Positions 51,604-60,751 of a DNA stretch of 64,000 nucleotides are shown one piece after another (positions within the stretch are counted from its first letter, which is position 1; each line of letters starts with the position of its first letter). The stretch lies in the NCBI RefSeq assembly GCF_017813355.1, contig NZ_JAGIYZ010000010.1:108465-172464 (forward strand), written 5' to 3'. The DNA comes from Roseomonas nitratireducens (lineage in GTDB: Bacteria; Pseudomonadota; Alphaproteobacteria; Acetobacterales; Acetobacteraceae). The notes under the pieces are model-generated. The model worked only from the letters and a program-made list of their open reading frames with translations, did no database searches and was not told the origin of the DNA. The position numbers were made by a program, and so were the translations under genes.

Positions 51604-52785
51604 ATGACCGGGATCGCACGGCGCCTGCTTCTGGGCGGCACCACGGGCTTGCTGGCCGCGCCGGCCATCCTGCACGCGCAGCCCGCCGGCGGCGTGAAGA
51701 TCGGCCTGGTCGCCGTGCAGACCGGCCCGCAGGCGGCCCTCGGCACCCAGCTGCGCGACGGCTTCCTGCAGGGGCTGCGGCACCTCGACGGCCGGCTCGG
51801 CGGGCTGACGACGGAGGTCGTGCACATTGACGACGAGCTGCGCCCGGAAGTCGCCGTGACCAAGGTGCGCGCGGCACTCGAGCGCGACCGCGTCGACTTC
51901 GTGGTGGGCGTCGTCTTCTCGAACATCCTGCAGGCGATCATCCGGCCGGTGACGGAAGCCAACACCTTCCTCATCAGCACCAATGCCGGCCCGTCCACCT
52001 TCGCCGGCCGCGGCTGCAACCCGTTCTTCTTCACCACATCGTACAACAACGACCAGGTCCATTCGGTGATCGGCCAGGCCTGCGAGGACCAGGGCTATCG
52101 CCGCGTCTTCGTGATGGTGCCGAACTACCAGGCCGGCCGCGACGCGGTCGCGGGCTTCAAGTCCCGCTTCAAGGGCCAGGTGGTGGACGAGGTGTACGTG
52201 CCGCTGACGCAGCTCGACTTCTCGGCCGAGCTGGCGAAGATCGCCGCCGCGCGCCCGGACGCCATCTTCACCTTCATGCCCGGCGGTCTCGGCGTGAACC
52301 TGGTGCGGCAGTACCGGCAGGCCGGGCTCGCCAGCATCCCCTTCCTGTCCACCTTCACGGTGGATGAGGCGACGCTGCCCGCGCAGGGGGAAGCCGCGCT
52401 CGGCTTCTTCTCCGCCGCTTCCTGGGCGCCGAACATGGACAACGACCAGAACCGCCGCTTCGTCCGCGACTTCGAGGCGCAGTTCAACTACGTCCCGGCC
52501 TCCTACGCCGCGCAGTCCTATGACGGGGCGATGCTGCTCGACAGCGCGATCCGCAAGGTGGGCGGCAACCTGCGCGACAAGGACGCGCTGCGCGCTGCGA
52601 TCCGCGCGGCCGATTTCCGTTCGGTCCGCGGGCCCTTCCGCTTCGGCGTGAACCACTACCCGGTGCAGGATTTCTGGCTGCTCAACGTCGCCCGCAGGGC
52701 CGACGGCAAGTTCCAGACCGAGACGGTCCGCCGCGTGCTCCAGGCGGATGTCGACCCCTGGGCGGCCGAATGCCGGATGCGCTGA
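51604..52785 (+). CDS. Branched-chain amino acid-type ABC transporter substrate-binding protein
   Basis: 393 residues with an RR-containing signal peptide (MTGIARRLLLGGTTGLLAAPAILHAQ). The type I periplasmic-binding fold shows GLVAVQTGPQAALGTQ, FVVGVVFSNILQAI and FVMVPNYQAGRDA, as in LivJ-like receptors. It is the first gene of a complete liv-type cluster (receptor, LivH, LivM, LivG, LivF). Many homologues bind aromatic or carboxylic compounds rather than leucine. Confidence 0.9.
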   Translation: MTGIARRLLLGGTTGLLAAPAILHAQPAGGVKIGLVAVQTGPQAALGTQLRDGFLQGLRHLDGRLGGLTTEVVHIDDELRPEVAVTKVRAALERDRVDFVVGVVFSNILQAIIRPVTEANTFLISTNAGPSTFAGRGCNPFFFTTSYNNDQVHSVIGQACEDQGYRRVFVMVPNYQAGRDAVAGFKSRFKGQVVDEVYVPLTQLDFSAELAKIAAARPDAIFTFMPGGLGVNLVRQYRQAGLASIPFLSTFTVDEATLPAQGEAALGFFSAASWAPNMDNDQNRRFVRDFEAQFNYVPASYAAQSYDGAMLLDSAIRKVGGNLRDKDALRAAIRAADFRSVRGPFRFGVNHYPVQDFWLLNVARRADGKFQTETVRRVLQADVDPWAAECRMR

Positions 52786-52810
52786 CGCGGGCGGCGCCGA
52801 AGTCCGGGGC

Positions 52811-53734
52811 GTGACCACGCAGCTGCTGCTGGTGCAGGCGCTGAACGGCCTGCAGCTCGGGGTCCTGCTGTTCCTCGTCGCGGCGGGGCTGACGCTGGTG
52901 TTCGGGGTGATGGACTTCATCAACCTCGCGCACGGCGTGCAGTACATGCTGGGCGCCTATCTCGGCGCGGCCTTCGCGGCCGCGACGGGGTCCTTCTGGC
53001 TGGGGCTCGCGCTCGCCCTGCCGGCGGCGCTCGCCGCGGGGCTGCTGCTCGAAGTGCTGGTGTTCCGACACTTGTACGATCGCGACCACCTCTCCCAGGT
53101 GCTCGCGACCTTCGGCGTCATCCTGGTGCTGAACGAGGGCGTGAAGGTGATCTGGGGCGCGGCACCGCTGCAGGTGCCGATCCCGGCGCTGCTCGAAGGC
53201 GGCATCGAGATCATGCCCGGGCTGCAATACCCGATCTACCGCGTTGCCGTGCTCGGCGCCGGCATCGCGACGGCGGGGCTGCTGTGGTGGCTGGTGGAAC
53301 GCACCCGGGCGGGGATGCTGGTGCGCGCGGGCGCGACCAACCCGGCCATGGTCTCGGCCCTCGGCGTCGACGTGCGGCGGCTCTTCACCATGGTCTTCGC
53401 CTTCGGCGCCATGCTGGCGGGCTTCGCCGGCGTGCTGGCCGGGCCGATCTTCTCGGTCGAGCCGGGCATGGGCGACAACGTCCTGATCCTCGCCTTCGTC
53501 GTCATCGTCATCGGCGGCATCGGCTCGATCCGCGGGGCCTTCGTGGCCGCGCTGCTGGTCGGGCTGATCGACACGCTCGGCAAGTCGCTGATGCCGGACC
53601 TGATGCGGCTTTTCCTCGATGCGTCGGCGGCGCGGCAGGCTGGGGCGGCGCTCGCCTCCATGCTCGTCTATGTCGCCATGGCGGCGATCCTCGCCTTCCG
53701 GCCGGCGGGCCTGTTTCCCGTCCGCGCGGGCTGA
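52811..53734 (+). CDS. livH: Branched-chain amino acid ABC transporter permease (LivH type)
   Basis: 307 residues from GTG at 52811, about eight helices. GLTLVFGVMDFINLAHGVQYMLGAY is the LivH N-terminal signature and IVIGGIGSIRGAFVAALLVGL the permease loop. 25 bp after the receptor gene. Confidence 0.92.
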   Translation: MTTQLLLVQALNGLQLGVLLFLVAAGLTLVFGVMDFINLAHGVQYMLGAYLGAAFAAATGSFWLGLALALPAALAAGLLLEVLVFRHLYDRDHLSQVLATFGVILVLNEGVKVIWGAAPLQVPIPALLEGGIEIMPGLQYPIYRVAVLGAGIATAGLLWWLVERTRAGMLVRAGATNPAMVSALGVDVRRLFTMVFAFGAMLAGFAGVLAGPIFSVEPGMGDNVLILAFVVIVIGGIGSIRGAFVAALLVGLIDTLGKSLMPDLMRLFLDASAARQAGAALASMLVYVAMAAILAFRPAGLFPVRAG

Positions 53735-53739
53735 GAGCG

Positions 53740-54666
53740 ATGGCGCGCGAGGCCTGGCTGCCGCTCGCCGTTCTGCTCGCCCTCGGCGCCGCGCCCTTCC
53801 TCGGCCTCGGCGGGTCCTACGAGACCACGCTGATGGCGCGCGCCATGATCCTCGGCATGGCGGCGGTCTCGCTCGCCTTCCTGGTGGGCGGGGCGGGGCT
53901 GGCGAGCCTCGGCCACGCCGCCTCGCTCGGCATCGGCGCCTATGCCGTCGCGATCCTCGATGCGCATGGCGTCACCGATGCGGCGCGCGTGCTGCCGGCC
54001 GCGATCGGGGCCGCGGCGCTCTTCTCCCTGGTCACGGGCGCGATCTCGATCCGGACCTCGGGCGTGCATTTCATCATGATCACGCTCGCCTTCGGGCAGA
54101 TGGCCTTCTTCACCGCCTCCTCGCTGGCCGCCTATGGCGGCGATGACGGCTACACCCTGTACCGCCGCACCGAGGTCTGGGGCGCGCGGCTGCTGGAAGA
54201 CCGGCTTGCCTTCCACTTCATCTGCCTCGGCGCGCTGGCGCTGACCTGGGGCGGCTGCGCGATGCTGCTCGCCTCCCGCTTCGGGCGCGTGCTGCGCGCG
54301 GCGCGGGAGAACGCGCAGCGGGTCGAGGCCGTCGGCCTTTCCCCCTACCCCTTCCGGCTGCTCGCCTATGTCATCGCCGGCGCGATCGCCGGCGCCGCGG
54401 GGTTCCTGCTGGCCAACGCGACCGAGTTCGTCTCCCCCGCCACCCTGTCCTGGCAGCGCTCGGGCGAACTCCTCTTCATGGTCATCCTGGGCGGCGTCGG
54501 GCGGCTCTGGGGCGCGATCCTGGGCGCGCTCGTCTTCGTGGTGCTGGAGACCTGGCTCGCCCAGCAGATGCAGCACTGGAAACTGGTGTTCGGGCCGCTG
54601 CTGATCCTCGCCGTGCTGTTCCTGCGCGGCGGCCTGTCCGGCCTGGTGGCGCGCCGCCATGGCTGA
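53740..54666 (+). CDS. livM: Branched-chain amino acid ABC transporter permease (LivM type)
   Basis: 308 residues, about nine helices. Motifs are GGAGLASLGHAASLGIGAY, IRTSGVHFIMITLAFGQM and ILGGVGRLWGAILGALVFV. Stop overlaps livG start by 8 bp. Confidence 0.92.
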   Translation: MAREAWLPLAVLLALGAAPFLGLGGSYETTLMARAMILGMAAVSLAFLVGGAGLASLGHAASLGIGAYAVAILDAHGVTDAARVLPAAIGAAALFSLVTGAISIRTSGVHFIMITLAFGQMAFFTASSLAAYGGDDGYTLYRRTEVWGARLLEDRLAFHFICLGALALTWGGCAMLLASRFGRVLRAARENAQRVEAVGLSPYPFRLLAYVIAGAIAGAAGFLLANATEFVSPATLSWQRSGELLFMVILGGVGRLWGAILGALVFVVLETWLAQQMQHWKLVFGPLLILAVLFLRGGLSGLVARRHG

Positions 54667-55411
54667 CGCGCTGCTGCGCCTGGTCGACCTGCGCAAACAT
54701 TATGGCGGCCTCGCCGTGACCGATGGCGTCTGCCTCGATGTCATGCCGGGCGAGATCCACGCCGTGATCGGCCCGAACGGCGCGGGCAAGACGACGCTGA
54801 TCCACGAGATCACCGGCATCGTCGCCCCGGATTCCGGCCGCGTGGTCTTCGCCGGGCGGGACATCACGCGCCTGTCCCTGCCGCGGCGCGTGCGGGCGGG
54901 GCTCGCGCGCACCTTCCAGATCACGAGCGTGGTCGCGGGCTTCACCGCGCTGGACAACGTCGCCCTCGCGGTGCAGGCGCGCGGCGGATCCTCCTTCCGC
55001 TTCCTCCGCCCCGCCTCGTCCGAGCGCGCGACGAACGAGGCCGCCCTGGCGGCGCTGGCCGAGGTCGGGCTCGCCGACCGCGCCGCCATCCCCGCCGGCG
55101 CGCTGAGCCATGGGGAGAAGCGGGCGCTGGAACTCGCCATCGCGCTCGCGACGAAGCCTCGCTTGCTGCTGCTCGACGAACCCCTCGCCGGGGCGGGGCC
55201 GGAGGAGACGGAGCGGCTGATCGCCCTGCTGACGCGGCTGAAATCCACCTACACCATCCTGCTCGTCGAGCACGACATGCAGGCGGTCTTCGCCCTGGCC
55301 GACCGCGTCTCGGTGCTCGTCTACGGCCGCGTCATCGCCACCGGCACGGTGGCCGAGATCCGCGGCGACCCCGCCGTGCGCGCCGCCTATCTGGGGGAGG
55401 ACGAGGGCTGA
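54659..55411 (+). CDS. livG: Branched-chain amino acid ABC transporter ATP-binding protein (LivG type)
   Basis: 250 residues. Walker A GPNGAGKTT (38-46), signature LSHGEKRALELA, Walker B LLLLDEPLAG and the switch His in VEHDMQAVF are intact. Stop and livF start share one base (TGATG). Confidence 0.94.
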   Translation: MADALLRLVDLRKHYGGLAVTDGVCLDVMPGEIHAVIGPNGAGKTTLIHEITGIVAPDSGRVVFAGRDITRLSLPRRVRAGLARTFQITSVVAGFTALDNVALAVQARGGSSFRFLRPASSERATNEAALAALAEVGLADRAAIPAGALSHGEKRALELAIALATKPRLLLLDEPLAGAGPEETERLIALLTRLKSTYTILLVEHDMQAVFALADRVSVLVYGRVIATGTVAEIRGDPAVRAAYLGEDEG

Positions 55412-56112
55412 TGCTGGCGGTGGACGGCCTCGTCGCCGGCTATGACGGCAGCCGCGTGCTGCACGGCATCGACCTTGCCGTCGGCGCGGGGGAGGTCGTG
55501 ACGCTGCTCGGCCGCAACGGCATGGGCAAGACGACGGCGGTGCGCAGCATCATGGGGCTGGTGCGGCCCATCGCCGGCCGCATCGCCTTCGACGGGCAGG
55601 ACGTGACCGGCCTGCCGCCCTACCGCATCGCCCAGCGCGGCATCGGCCTGGTGCCGGAAGGCCGCCAGGTGTTTCCGACCCTGACGGTGGAGGAAAACCT
55701 CGTCGCCACCGCCGCCAACCGGGCCGGCGGCGCGCCGCGCTGGACGCTCGATGCGGTGCTCGCGCTGTTCCCGCGCCTGTCCGAACGGCGGCGCAACCTC
55801 GGCGCGCGGCTGTCGGGGGGGGAACAGCAGATGCTGGCCATCGGGCGGGCGCTGATGACGAACCCGCGCCTGCTGGTGCTCGATGAGGCGACGGAGGGCC
55901 TCGCCCCGCTGATCCGCGCCGAGATCTGGTCGGTCCTCGCCCGCCTGCGGGCCGAGGGCCAGGCGATCCTGCTGATCGACAAGAACCTCGCCGCCATCCT
56001 CAGGCTCGCCGACCGCCATGTGGTCATCGAGAAGGGCCGCGTCGTCTGGACCGGCACCAGCGAGGCCCTTTCCGCCGCGCCTGAAGTGCGCGACACCTAT
56101 CTGCACGTGTGA
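55411..56112 (+). CDS. livF: Branched-chain amino acid ABC transporter ATP-binding protein (LivF type)
   Basis: 233 residues. Walker A GRNGMGKTT (34-42), signature LSGGEQQMLAIGRAL and Walker B LLVLDEATEGLAP. The switch region reads IDKNLAAIL, with Asn in place of the usual His/Asp-type EHD segment; LivF proteins often vary here. Last transporter gene of the cluster. Confidence 0.93.
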   Translation: MLAVDGLVAGYDGSRVLHGIDLAVGAGEVVTLLGRNGMGKTTAVRSIMGLVRPIAGRIAFDGQDVTGLPPYRIAQRGIGLVPEGRQVFPTLTVEENLVATAANRAGGAPRWTLDAVLALFPRLSERRRNLGARLSGGEQQMLAIGRALMTNPRLLVLDEATEGLAPLIRAEIWSVLARLRAEGQAILLIDKNLAAILRLADRHVVIEKGRVVWTGTSEALSAAPEVRDTYLHV

Positions 56113-56125
56113 GGGAGGCATCACC

Positions 56126-56569
56126 ATGACCGCATTGAGCGCGGGCATCACGCCCGCCGGCGAAGGCATCGACGGCGTCGTCTGGAACATCCTCGGCCAG
56201 ACCTACAAGCCGGTCGCGTCCTGCGATTCCTGCTTCGCCTTCGACACGCTGTTCCCCGACGGGACCTTCGTGCCGCCGCACATCCACGCCACGCAGGACG
56301 AGTTCATCCGCGTGCTGGAAGGCCGCTTCGACCTGGTGCTGGACGGCCAGCCGGTGGTCGCGAAGGCGGGCGACCTGATCCGCATGCCGATGGGCATCAT
56401 GCACGGCATCTGGAACAAGTCCGGGTCCCCGGTGCGCGCCCTGTTCTGGGTCAGCCCCGCGCGCAGCCTGCACACGCTGTTCACGCGCATCCACAACGTG
56501 CCGGACCCGGCCGAGGTGATCCGCATCGCCGCGGAGCATGAGGTGGAATTCCTGCCGCCGCCGGGCTGA
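56126..56569 (+). CDS. Cupin domain-containing protein
   Basis: 147 residues. The cupin metal motif PPHIHATQDEFIRVLEG gives His52, His54 and Glu59, with His93 in the second motif (MGIMHGIWN). Single-domain cupins can be dioxygenases, isomerases or small-molecule sensors. It follows livF by 13 bp, so it probably belongs to the same transcript and may act on the imported compound. Confidence 0.88.
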   Translation: MTALSAGITPAGEGIDGVVWNILGQTYKPVASCDSCFAFDTLFPDGTFVPPHIHATQDEFIRVLEGRFDLVLDGQPVVAKAGDLIRMPMGIMHGIWNKSGSPVRALFWVSPARSLHTLFTRIHNVPDPAEVIRIAAEHEVEFLPPPG

Positions 56570-56618
56570 CGCCCGACGCCCGAAACCGGACGGCACCTTC
56601 AGCAGGACAGCGAGACTG

Positions 56619-57275
56619 ATGACCCAGACCACCAGCGTCGGCGTGCCTTCCTACGCGTTTTCCAACACCTGGTTCGCCGACGCCTCCGCGGAGGTCTGGG
56701 AGGGGCTGCTCGCTGCGAACCGGATCGACAGCGTCCTCGAGATCGGCTCCTACGAAGGCGCTTCGGCCTGCTTCCTGGTGGACCGGATCGCCGCGCAGCG
56801 CCCGCTCGAACTCCACTGCGTCGACACCTGGTCCGGCGGAATCGAGCACCGCGCGGGCGGCACCGCCGAAGCCGACATGGGCGAGGTGGAGCGGCGGTTC
56901 CGCCACAATATCGGCCTCGCCTGCGGCCGCGCCGCGCATCCGGTGGACCTGCACATCCACAAGGCCATGTCCGACCAGGCGCTGGCCGGGCTCATGGCCT
57001 CCGGACGCACCGGCCATTTCGACTTCGTCTATGTCGACGGCTCGCACGAGGCGCCGGACGTGCTGCTGGATGCCCTGCTGGGCTTCAAGCTGCTGAAGGT
57101 GGGCGGCATCCTCGGCTTCGACGACTACTGGTGGCATGAGGCGCTGCCCCAGGGGCGAGACCCGATCCGCACGCCGAAGATCGCGATCGATGCCTTCGCC
57201 AACATCTTCTGCCGCAAGACCGAGACGCTGTGGCACCCGAACCACCAGGTCTACCTGCGCAAGACCTCGGACTAG
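56619..57275 (+). CDS. Class I SAM-dependent methyltransferase
   Basis: 218 residues. The SAM loop LEIGSYEGASACFLVD (residues 40-55) and FDFVYVDGSHEAPDVLLDAL with the acidic position binding the SAM ribose are typical of the methyltransf_24 group, which includes sugar/O-methyltransferases. C-terminal FDDYWWHEALPQGRDP is family-like. Last gene of the liv cluster direction; substrate unknown. Confidence 0.85.
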   Translation: MTQTTSVGVPSYAFSNTWFADASAEVWEGLLAANRIDSVLEIGSYEGASACFLVDRIAAQRPLELHCVDTWSGGIEHRAGGTAEADMGEVERRFRHNIGLACGRAAHPVDLHIHKAMSDQALAGLMASGRTGHFDFVYVDGSHEAPDVLLDALLGFKLLKVGGILGFDDYWWHEALPQGRDPIRTPKIAIDAFANIFCRKTETLWHPNHQVYLRKTSD

Positions 57276-57293
57276 GAGGCCCGGCGCTGCGCC

Positions 57294-58079
57294 TCAGTCA
57301 CGCGCCGCCCGGCGTGCCTTCGCCGCCAGGAAGCCGCCGAGCATCCTGGCGGGCTCCTCGGTGCGCCACGACGCCGCAAACGCGTAGATCCCCGCCGCGA
57401 TCGCCTGGGACAAGGGCAAATCCTCCCACCGCCGGATCAGCGCCTTCTGCGCGCGGATCGCCTCCGGCCCCGCTTCCAGCAGCAGGCCGATCCACGCCTC
57501 GACGGCGGCGTCGAGCGCCGCGTCGGGCACGACGCGCTCCAACAGCCCCCAGTCCAGCGCCTCCGCCGCGCCGATGGTCTCGGCCAGCAGCAGCAGGCGC
57601 CGCGTGCGGCCCCAGCCGATCAGGCCGGGCAGCAGCGCAGCCTCCACCACGGATGGGATGCCCACGCGCACTTCGGGCATGCCGAACTTGGCACCCTCGG
57701 CCGCGATGCGCAGGTCGCAGGCGGCCGCGACCTCCAGCCCCGCGCCGAGGCACCAGCCGTTGACGCGCGCGATCACGGGCACGGGGCAGTCGCGCACCGC
57801 GCGGCAGCATGCGTGCACGAGCCGGATGAAGGCCTCGCCCCCCGCCTCGCTGTCGATGCCGGCCATCACCGTGATGTCGGCGCCGCCGATGAAGGCGCGC
57901 GCCCCGGCGCCGGTCAGCACCACGGCGCGCAGCGCGGGGTCCGCCGACAGCGTCGCGAAGGCCGCGACGAAGTCGCGCATCAGGTCGGGGTTGAGCGTGT
58001 TGAGCTTGGCGTCGTGGTCCACGGTGACATGGGCGACGGCGCCGGCATGGGTGCGGGTCAGCGTAATCTGGCCGGGCAT
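57294..58079 (-). CDS. Enoyl-CoA hydratase/isomerase family protein
   Basis: 261 residues from the ATG with GGAGG 5 bp ahead; further upstream in-frame coding is repeat sequence, not protein. Crotonase oxyanion segments are GAGARAFIGGADI and NGWCLGAGLEVAAACDLRIA, with MPEVRVGIPSVVEAALL. Downstream of the FAD monooxygenase on the same strand, with a hairpin-rich 145-bp gap between them. Confidence 0.9.
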   Translation of the reverse strand: MPGQITLTRTHAGAVAHVTVDHDAKLNTLNPDLMRDFVAAFATLSADPALRAVVLTGAGARAFIGGADITVMAGIDSEAGGEAFIRLVHACCRAVRDCPVPVIARVNGWCLGAGLEVAAACDLRIAAEGAKFGMPEVRVGIPSVVEAALLPGLIGWGRTRRLLLLAETIGAAEALDWGLLERVVPDAALDAAVEAWIGLLLEAGPEAIRAQKALIRRWEDLPLSQAIAAGIYAFAASWRTEEPARMLGGFLAAKARRAARD

Positions 58080-58092
58080 CTGAACCTCCGGG

Positions 58093-58120
58093 CGGGGGGA
58101 GAAGGGAACTTCTCCCCCCG
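58093..58120. repeat. Perfect 12-bp-arm GGAA-loop hairpin in the 5' leader of the enoyl-CoA hydratase
   Basis: CGGGGGGAGAAG (58093-58104), GGAA loop, CTTCTCCCCCCG (58109-58120). It lies just upstream of the SD of the minus-strand gene and would be transcribed in its leader. A dyad with CTGAC/GTCAG arms around CTCAGAC follows at 58152-58168. Confidence 0.7.
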
Positions 58121-58201
58121 GACCCCCCTCAACCTTTTTTGGAACCTGGAGACTGACCTCAGACGTCAGCTCCCAAACGATAAAGAAGGGAGGGGGAGCG
58201 G

Positions 58202-58225
58202 GGGAGGTTCCCCTCCCCCGCACTT
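58202..58225 (-). terminator. G-rich hairpin after the FAD monooxygenase
   Basis: On the minus strand, GCGGGGGAG, loop GGGAAC, CTCCCCCGC forms a 9-bp-arm hairpin directly after the monooxygenase stop, followed by CTCCCCCTCCCTTCTTT. It probably terminates that transcript, isolating the enoyl-CoA hydratase gene downstream. Confidence 0.6.
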
Positions 58226-59436
58226 CACCGCGGCGCGGCAAACCCCGCCATGGCGGCGTAGCCACCAGCAATCGCCGCCAACTCCTCCCGCGCGATCACA
58301 TCCTCCAGCCGCGCGAAGCCGTCCGGCGCGCGTTCGGAGACGACATCGACCACGCGCTCAGGCCCGCCACGGCGGTTGCTGCGCACGATCTCGGCCGTCT
58401 TCGGCAGGCGCTCGGCCTCATAGGCCGCGAGCGCGGCGGGGCCGGGCGCGGCGGCGATCGCGTCGGCCAGGCAGCGCGCATCAAGCACGGCCTGCGACGC
58501 GCCGTTCGAGCCCACCGGGTACATCGGGTGCGCCGCATCGCCGAGCAGCGTCACGCGCCCGCGCGTCCAGAAGGGCAGCGGGTCCCGGTCGCACATCGGG
58601 TACTCCCAGAATTCCGGCGTGGCGCGCACCAGCGCCGCGACGTCCAGGAACGGGATGCGGAAGCGCGCGACATGCGGCAGCACGTCCTCGAGCCGCCCGG
58701 GCCGCGACCAGTCCTCCCGCCGCGGCGGCGGCTTCGTGGCATCGCCGATCTGCGCGCAGACCACCCAGTTGGTCAGGCGCATGCCCGGGCGGGATCCGGC
58801 GGCGATCGGGTAGAGCACCAGCTTCTCCCGCATGTCGCCGGCGACGATCATGGTGTCGCCGCCCTCGAATTCCGGCCAGTCGATCGCGCCGCGCCACATC
58901 TGGATACCGTTCCAGCGGATGCCGCCATCCTGCGAATGCAGCGCGGCGCGCACCACGGAATGGATGCCGTCGGCGCCGACGAGCAGGTCGCCCGTCGCGA
59001 CGCGGCCATCGGCGAGATCGACGCGAACGCCCTCCGCCGTCTCGGCGAAGGACGCGAGCCGCGCGCCGGTCATCAGCGCCGGCTCGCCGAGCCTCTCCCG
59101 CGCCGCGGTCCAGAGCACCTGGTGCAGGTGGCCGCGATGGATGGAGAATTGCGGCACGTCGTGCCCGGCCCAGGTGCCGCGCTTTTCGACCCAGATCTCC
59201 TGGCCGAAGCGGTTGAGGTAGCGCAGTTCGCGCGTGCGCACCGCGACGGCATCGAGCGCGGGCAGCAGGCCGAGCCCCGCCAGCTCGCGGATCGCGTGCG
59301 GCAGGGTGTTGATGCCCACGCCGAGGGGCCTCACCTCGGTCGCGGCCTCGAGGACGGTGCAAGCGATGCCGCGCTCCCGCAGCATCAGGGCGAGCGTCAG
59401 GCCACCGACGCCGCCGCCCGCGATCAGCACATGCAT
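58225..59436 (-). CDS. FAD-dependent monooxygenase (flavin-dependent oxidoreductase)
   Basis: 403 residues. FAD signatures are GGGVGG with a distal Glu30 (residues 7-30), DLLVGADGIHSVVR (DG motif) and VTLLGDAAHPMYPVGSNGASQA. This is the p-hydroxybenzoate hydroxylase-type fold; ELRYLNRFGQEIW and PRREDWSRPG are common in 3-hydroxybenzoate/salicylate-like Acetobacteraceae proteins annotated simply as flavin-dependent oxidoreductase. Substrate inferred aromatic only. Confidence 0.9.
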   Translation of the reverse strand: MHVLIAGGGVGGLTLALMLRERGIACTVLEAATEVRPLGVGINTLPHAIRELAGLGLLPALDAVAVRTRELRYLNRFGQEIWVEKRGTWAGHDVPQFSIHRGHLHQVLWTAARERLGEPALMTGARLASFAETAEGVRVDLADGRVATGDLLVGADGIHSVVRAALHSQDGGIRWNGIQMWRGAIDWPEFEGGDTMIVAGDMREKLVLYPIAAGSRPGMRLTNWVVCAQIGDATKPPPRREDWSRPGRLEDVLPHVARFRIPFLDVAALVRATPEFWEYPMCDRDPLPFWTRGRVTLLGDAAHPMYPVGSNGASQAVLDARCLADAIAAAPGPAALAAYEAERLPKTAEIVRSNRRGGPERVVDVVSERAPDGFARLEDVIAREELAAIAGGYAAMAGFAAPR

Positions 59437-59443
59437 GGCGGGG

Positions 59444-59620
59444 TCAGGACTCCTCGTCGTCGGGCGGCGGGGGCGGCGCTTCCTCCGGCCAGGCGGCGCG
59501 CGCCTCGGCGCGGCGCTTCGCCGCGCAGGCCAGCAGCGCGATCCCGGCGCCGGTGGCGACCAGCGCGGTCCCGGCGAGCGCGGCGCCGACCATCCCGACA
59601 GCCATTGCGCGAATGAACAT
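59444..59620 (-). CDS. Small single-span membrane protein
   Basis: 58 residues from the ATG preceded by GGGAG (the ATG at 59632 is the alternative). One long Ala/Val-rich helix (residues 5-33) is followed by basic residues (AKRRAEAR) and a Pro/acidic tail (PPPPPDDEES), giving an N-out or N-in single-pass topology. It ends 7 bp before the monooxygenase start. Function unknown. Confidence 0.55.
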   Translation of the reverse strand: MFIRAMAVGMVGAALAGTALVATGAGIALLACAAKRRAEARAAWPEEAPPPPPDDEES

Positions 59621-59753
59621 TGGCACTCCCATTTCGCCTCAGGGTAGCATCGTGGCGCGGCATGCACCCGGGCACCGGGGCATGCCCGCCAGTCTAGCCC
59701 GCCGCGGCGGCGCCGTCGCGCCAGCGGCCAACGATATCGGAGGAGCCAGATCC

Positions 59754-60740
59754 ATGAGCACCAGCCGTCGTGCCCTGCTGGGGGCGGGCCTCGCCACCGC
59801 AGCCCTGCCCTTCCTGCCCGCCGAGGCCGCCGCCCCCTTCGTGGGCCGCGGCGCGCCGGCCTGGTACCGGTTCCGCTTTGGTGCCTATGAGGCGACGATC
59901 GTCTCCGATGGCGCGCTGCCGCTCGGCAAGGCGGAGGACGCCTTCACCGGCGCCCAGCCCGGCCAGGTCAACGAGCTGATGCGCGCGAACTTCCTCGACC
60001 CGGCGAATGCGGTGCTCGAGCAGAACGCGCTGATCGTGAACACCGGCCGCCAGCTGATCCTGTTCGACACCGGCATGGGCGACAGCATGGGCGAGGCGAG
60101 CCGCATGTTCGGCCCGACGACGGGGCGGCTGCTGCGCAACATGCGCGCGGCGGGGATCGAGCCGTCGCAGATCGACCTCGTCGTGCTCTCCCACGCCCAT
60201 TGCGACCATTGCTGGGCGCTGGTCGACGCGCAGGGCAACCGCAACTTCCCCAACGCGCAGGTCGCGCTGGCCGAAGCCGACCTGAACTTCTGGACGGATG
60301 ACGCGAACAAGCGCGGCCCGGCCTTCATGGTGCCCTTCATCGACGGGGCCAAGAAGAACCTGTCGGCCTATCGCGACCGGATGGTGATGGTGCGCAACGA
60401 GCAGGAGGTGGTCCCCGGCGTGATCGCGCTGTCCGCCCCCGGCCACACGGTGGGGCACACGGTCTATGCCGTGACCTCGGGGCAGGAGGCGATGGTCTAT
60501 ACCGGCGACCTCGCCCACCATCACATCCTGCTGCTGCGCCACCCGATGTGGGAATTCGCCTTCGACACCAACCCGCAGCAATCGGCGCAGACGCGTGCGC
60601 GCATGCTGGACCGCTTCGCGACGGACCGGACCACGGTGATGTCCTACCACTTCCCCTGGCCGGGGACGGGGCGGATGGTGAAGGAAGGCCAGGGCTTCGC
60701 CTGGCACCCGACGCCGATGGACGTCACCAGCCTCGGCTGA
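59754..60740 (+). CDS. Exported MBL-fold metallo-hydrolase
   Basis: 328 residues after a strong GGAGGAG site, with a twin-arginine-like signal peptide (MSTSRRALLGAGLATAALPF). The zinc motif is SHAHCDHCWALVD with GHTVGHTVYAV and TGDLAHHH. This quorum-lactonase/lactamase-related subgroup includes periplasmic lactone hydrolases; the exact substrate is not defined. Confidence 0.9.
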   Translation: MSTSRRALLGAGLATAALPFLPAEAAAPFVGRGAPAWYRFRFGAYEATIVSDGALPLGKAEDAFTGAQPGQVNELMRANFLDPANAVLEQNALIVNTGRQLILFDTGMGDSMGEASRMFGPTTGRLLRNMRAAGIEPSQIDLVVLSHAHCDHCWALVDAQGNRNFPNAQVALAEADLNFWTDDANKRGPAFMVPFIDGAKKNLSAYRDRMVMVRNEQEVVPGVIALSAPGHTVGHTVYAVTSGQEAMVYTGDLAHHHILLLRHPMWEFAFDTNPQQSAQTRARMLDRFATDRTTVMSYHFPWPGTGRMVKEGQGFAWHPTPMDVTSLG

Positions 60741-60751
60741 GGCGGCGCCGT

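Noticed and set aside
58080..58271. Longer enoyl-CoA hydratase from an upstream ATG
   Set aside because: The extra residues are encoded by hairpin repeats and part of the monooxygenase gene. The ATG at 58079 has a well-placed GGAGG.
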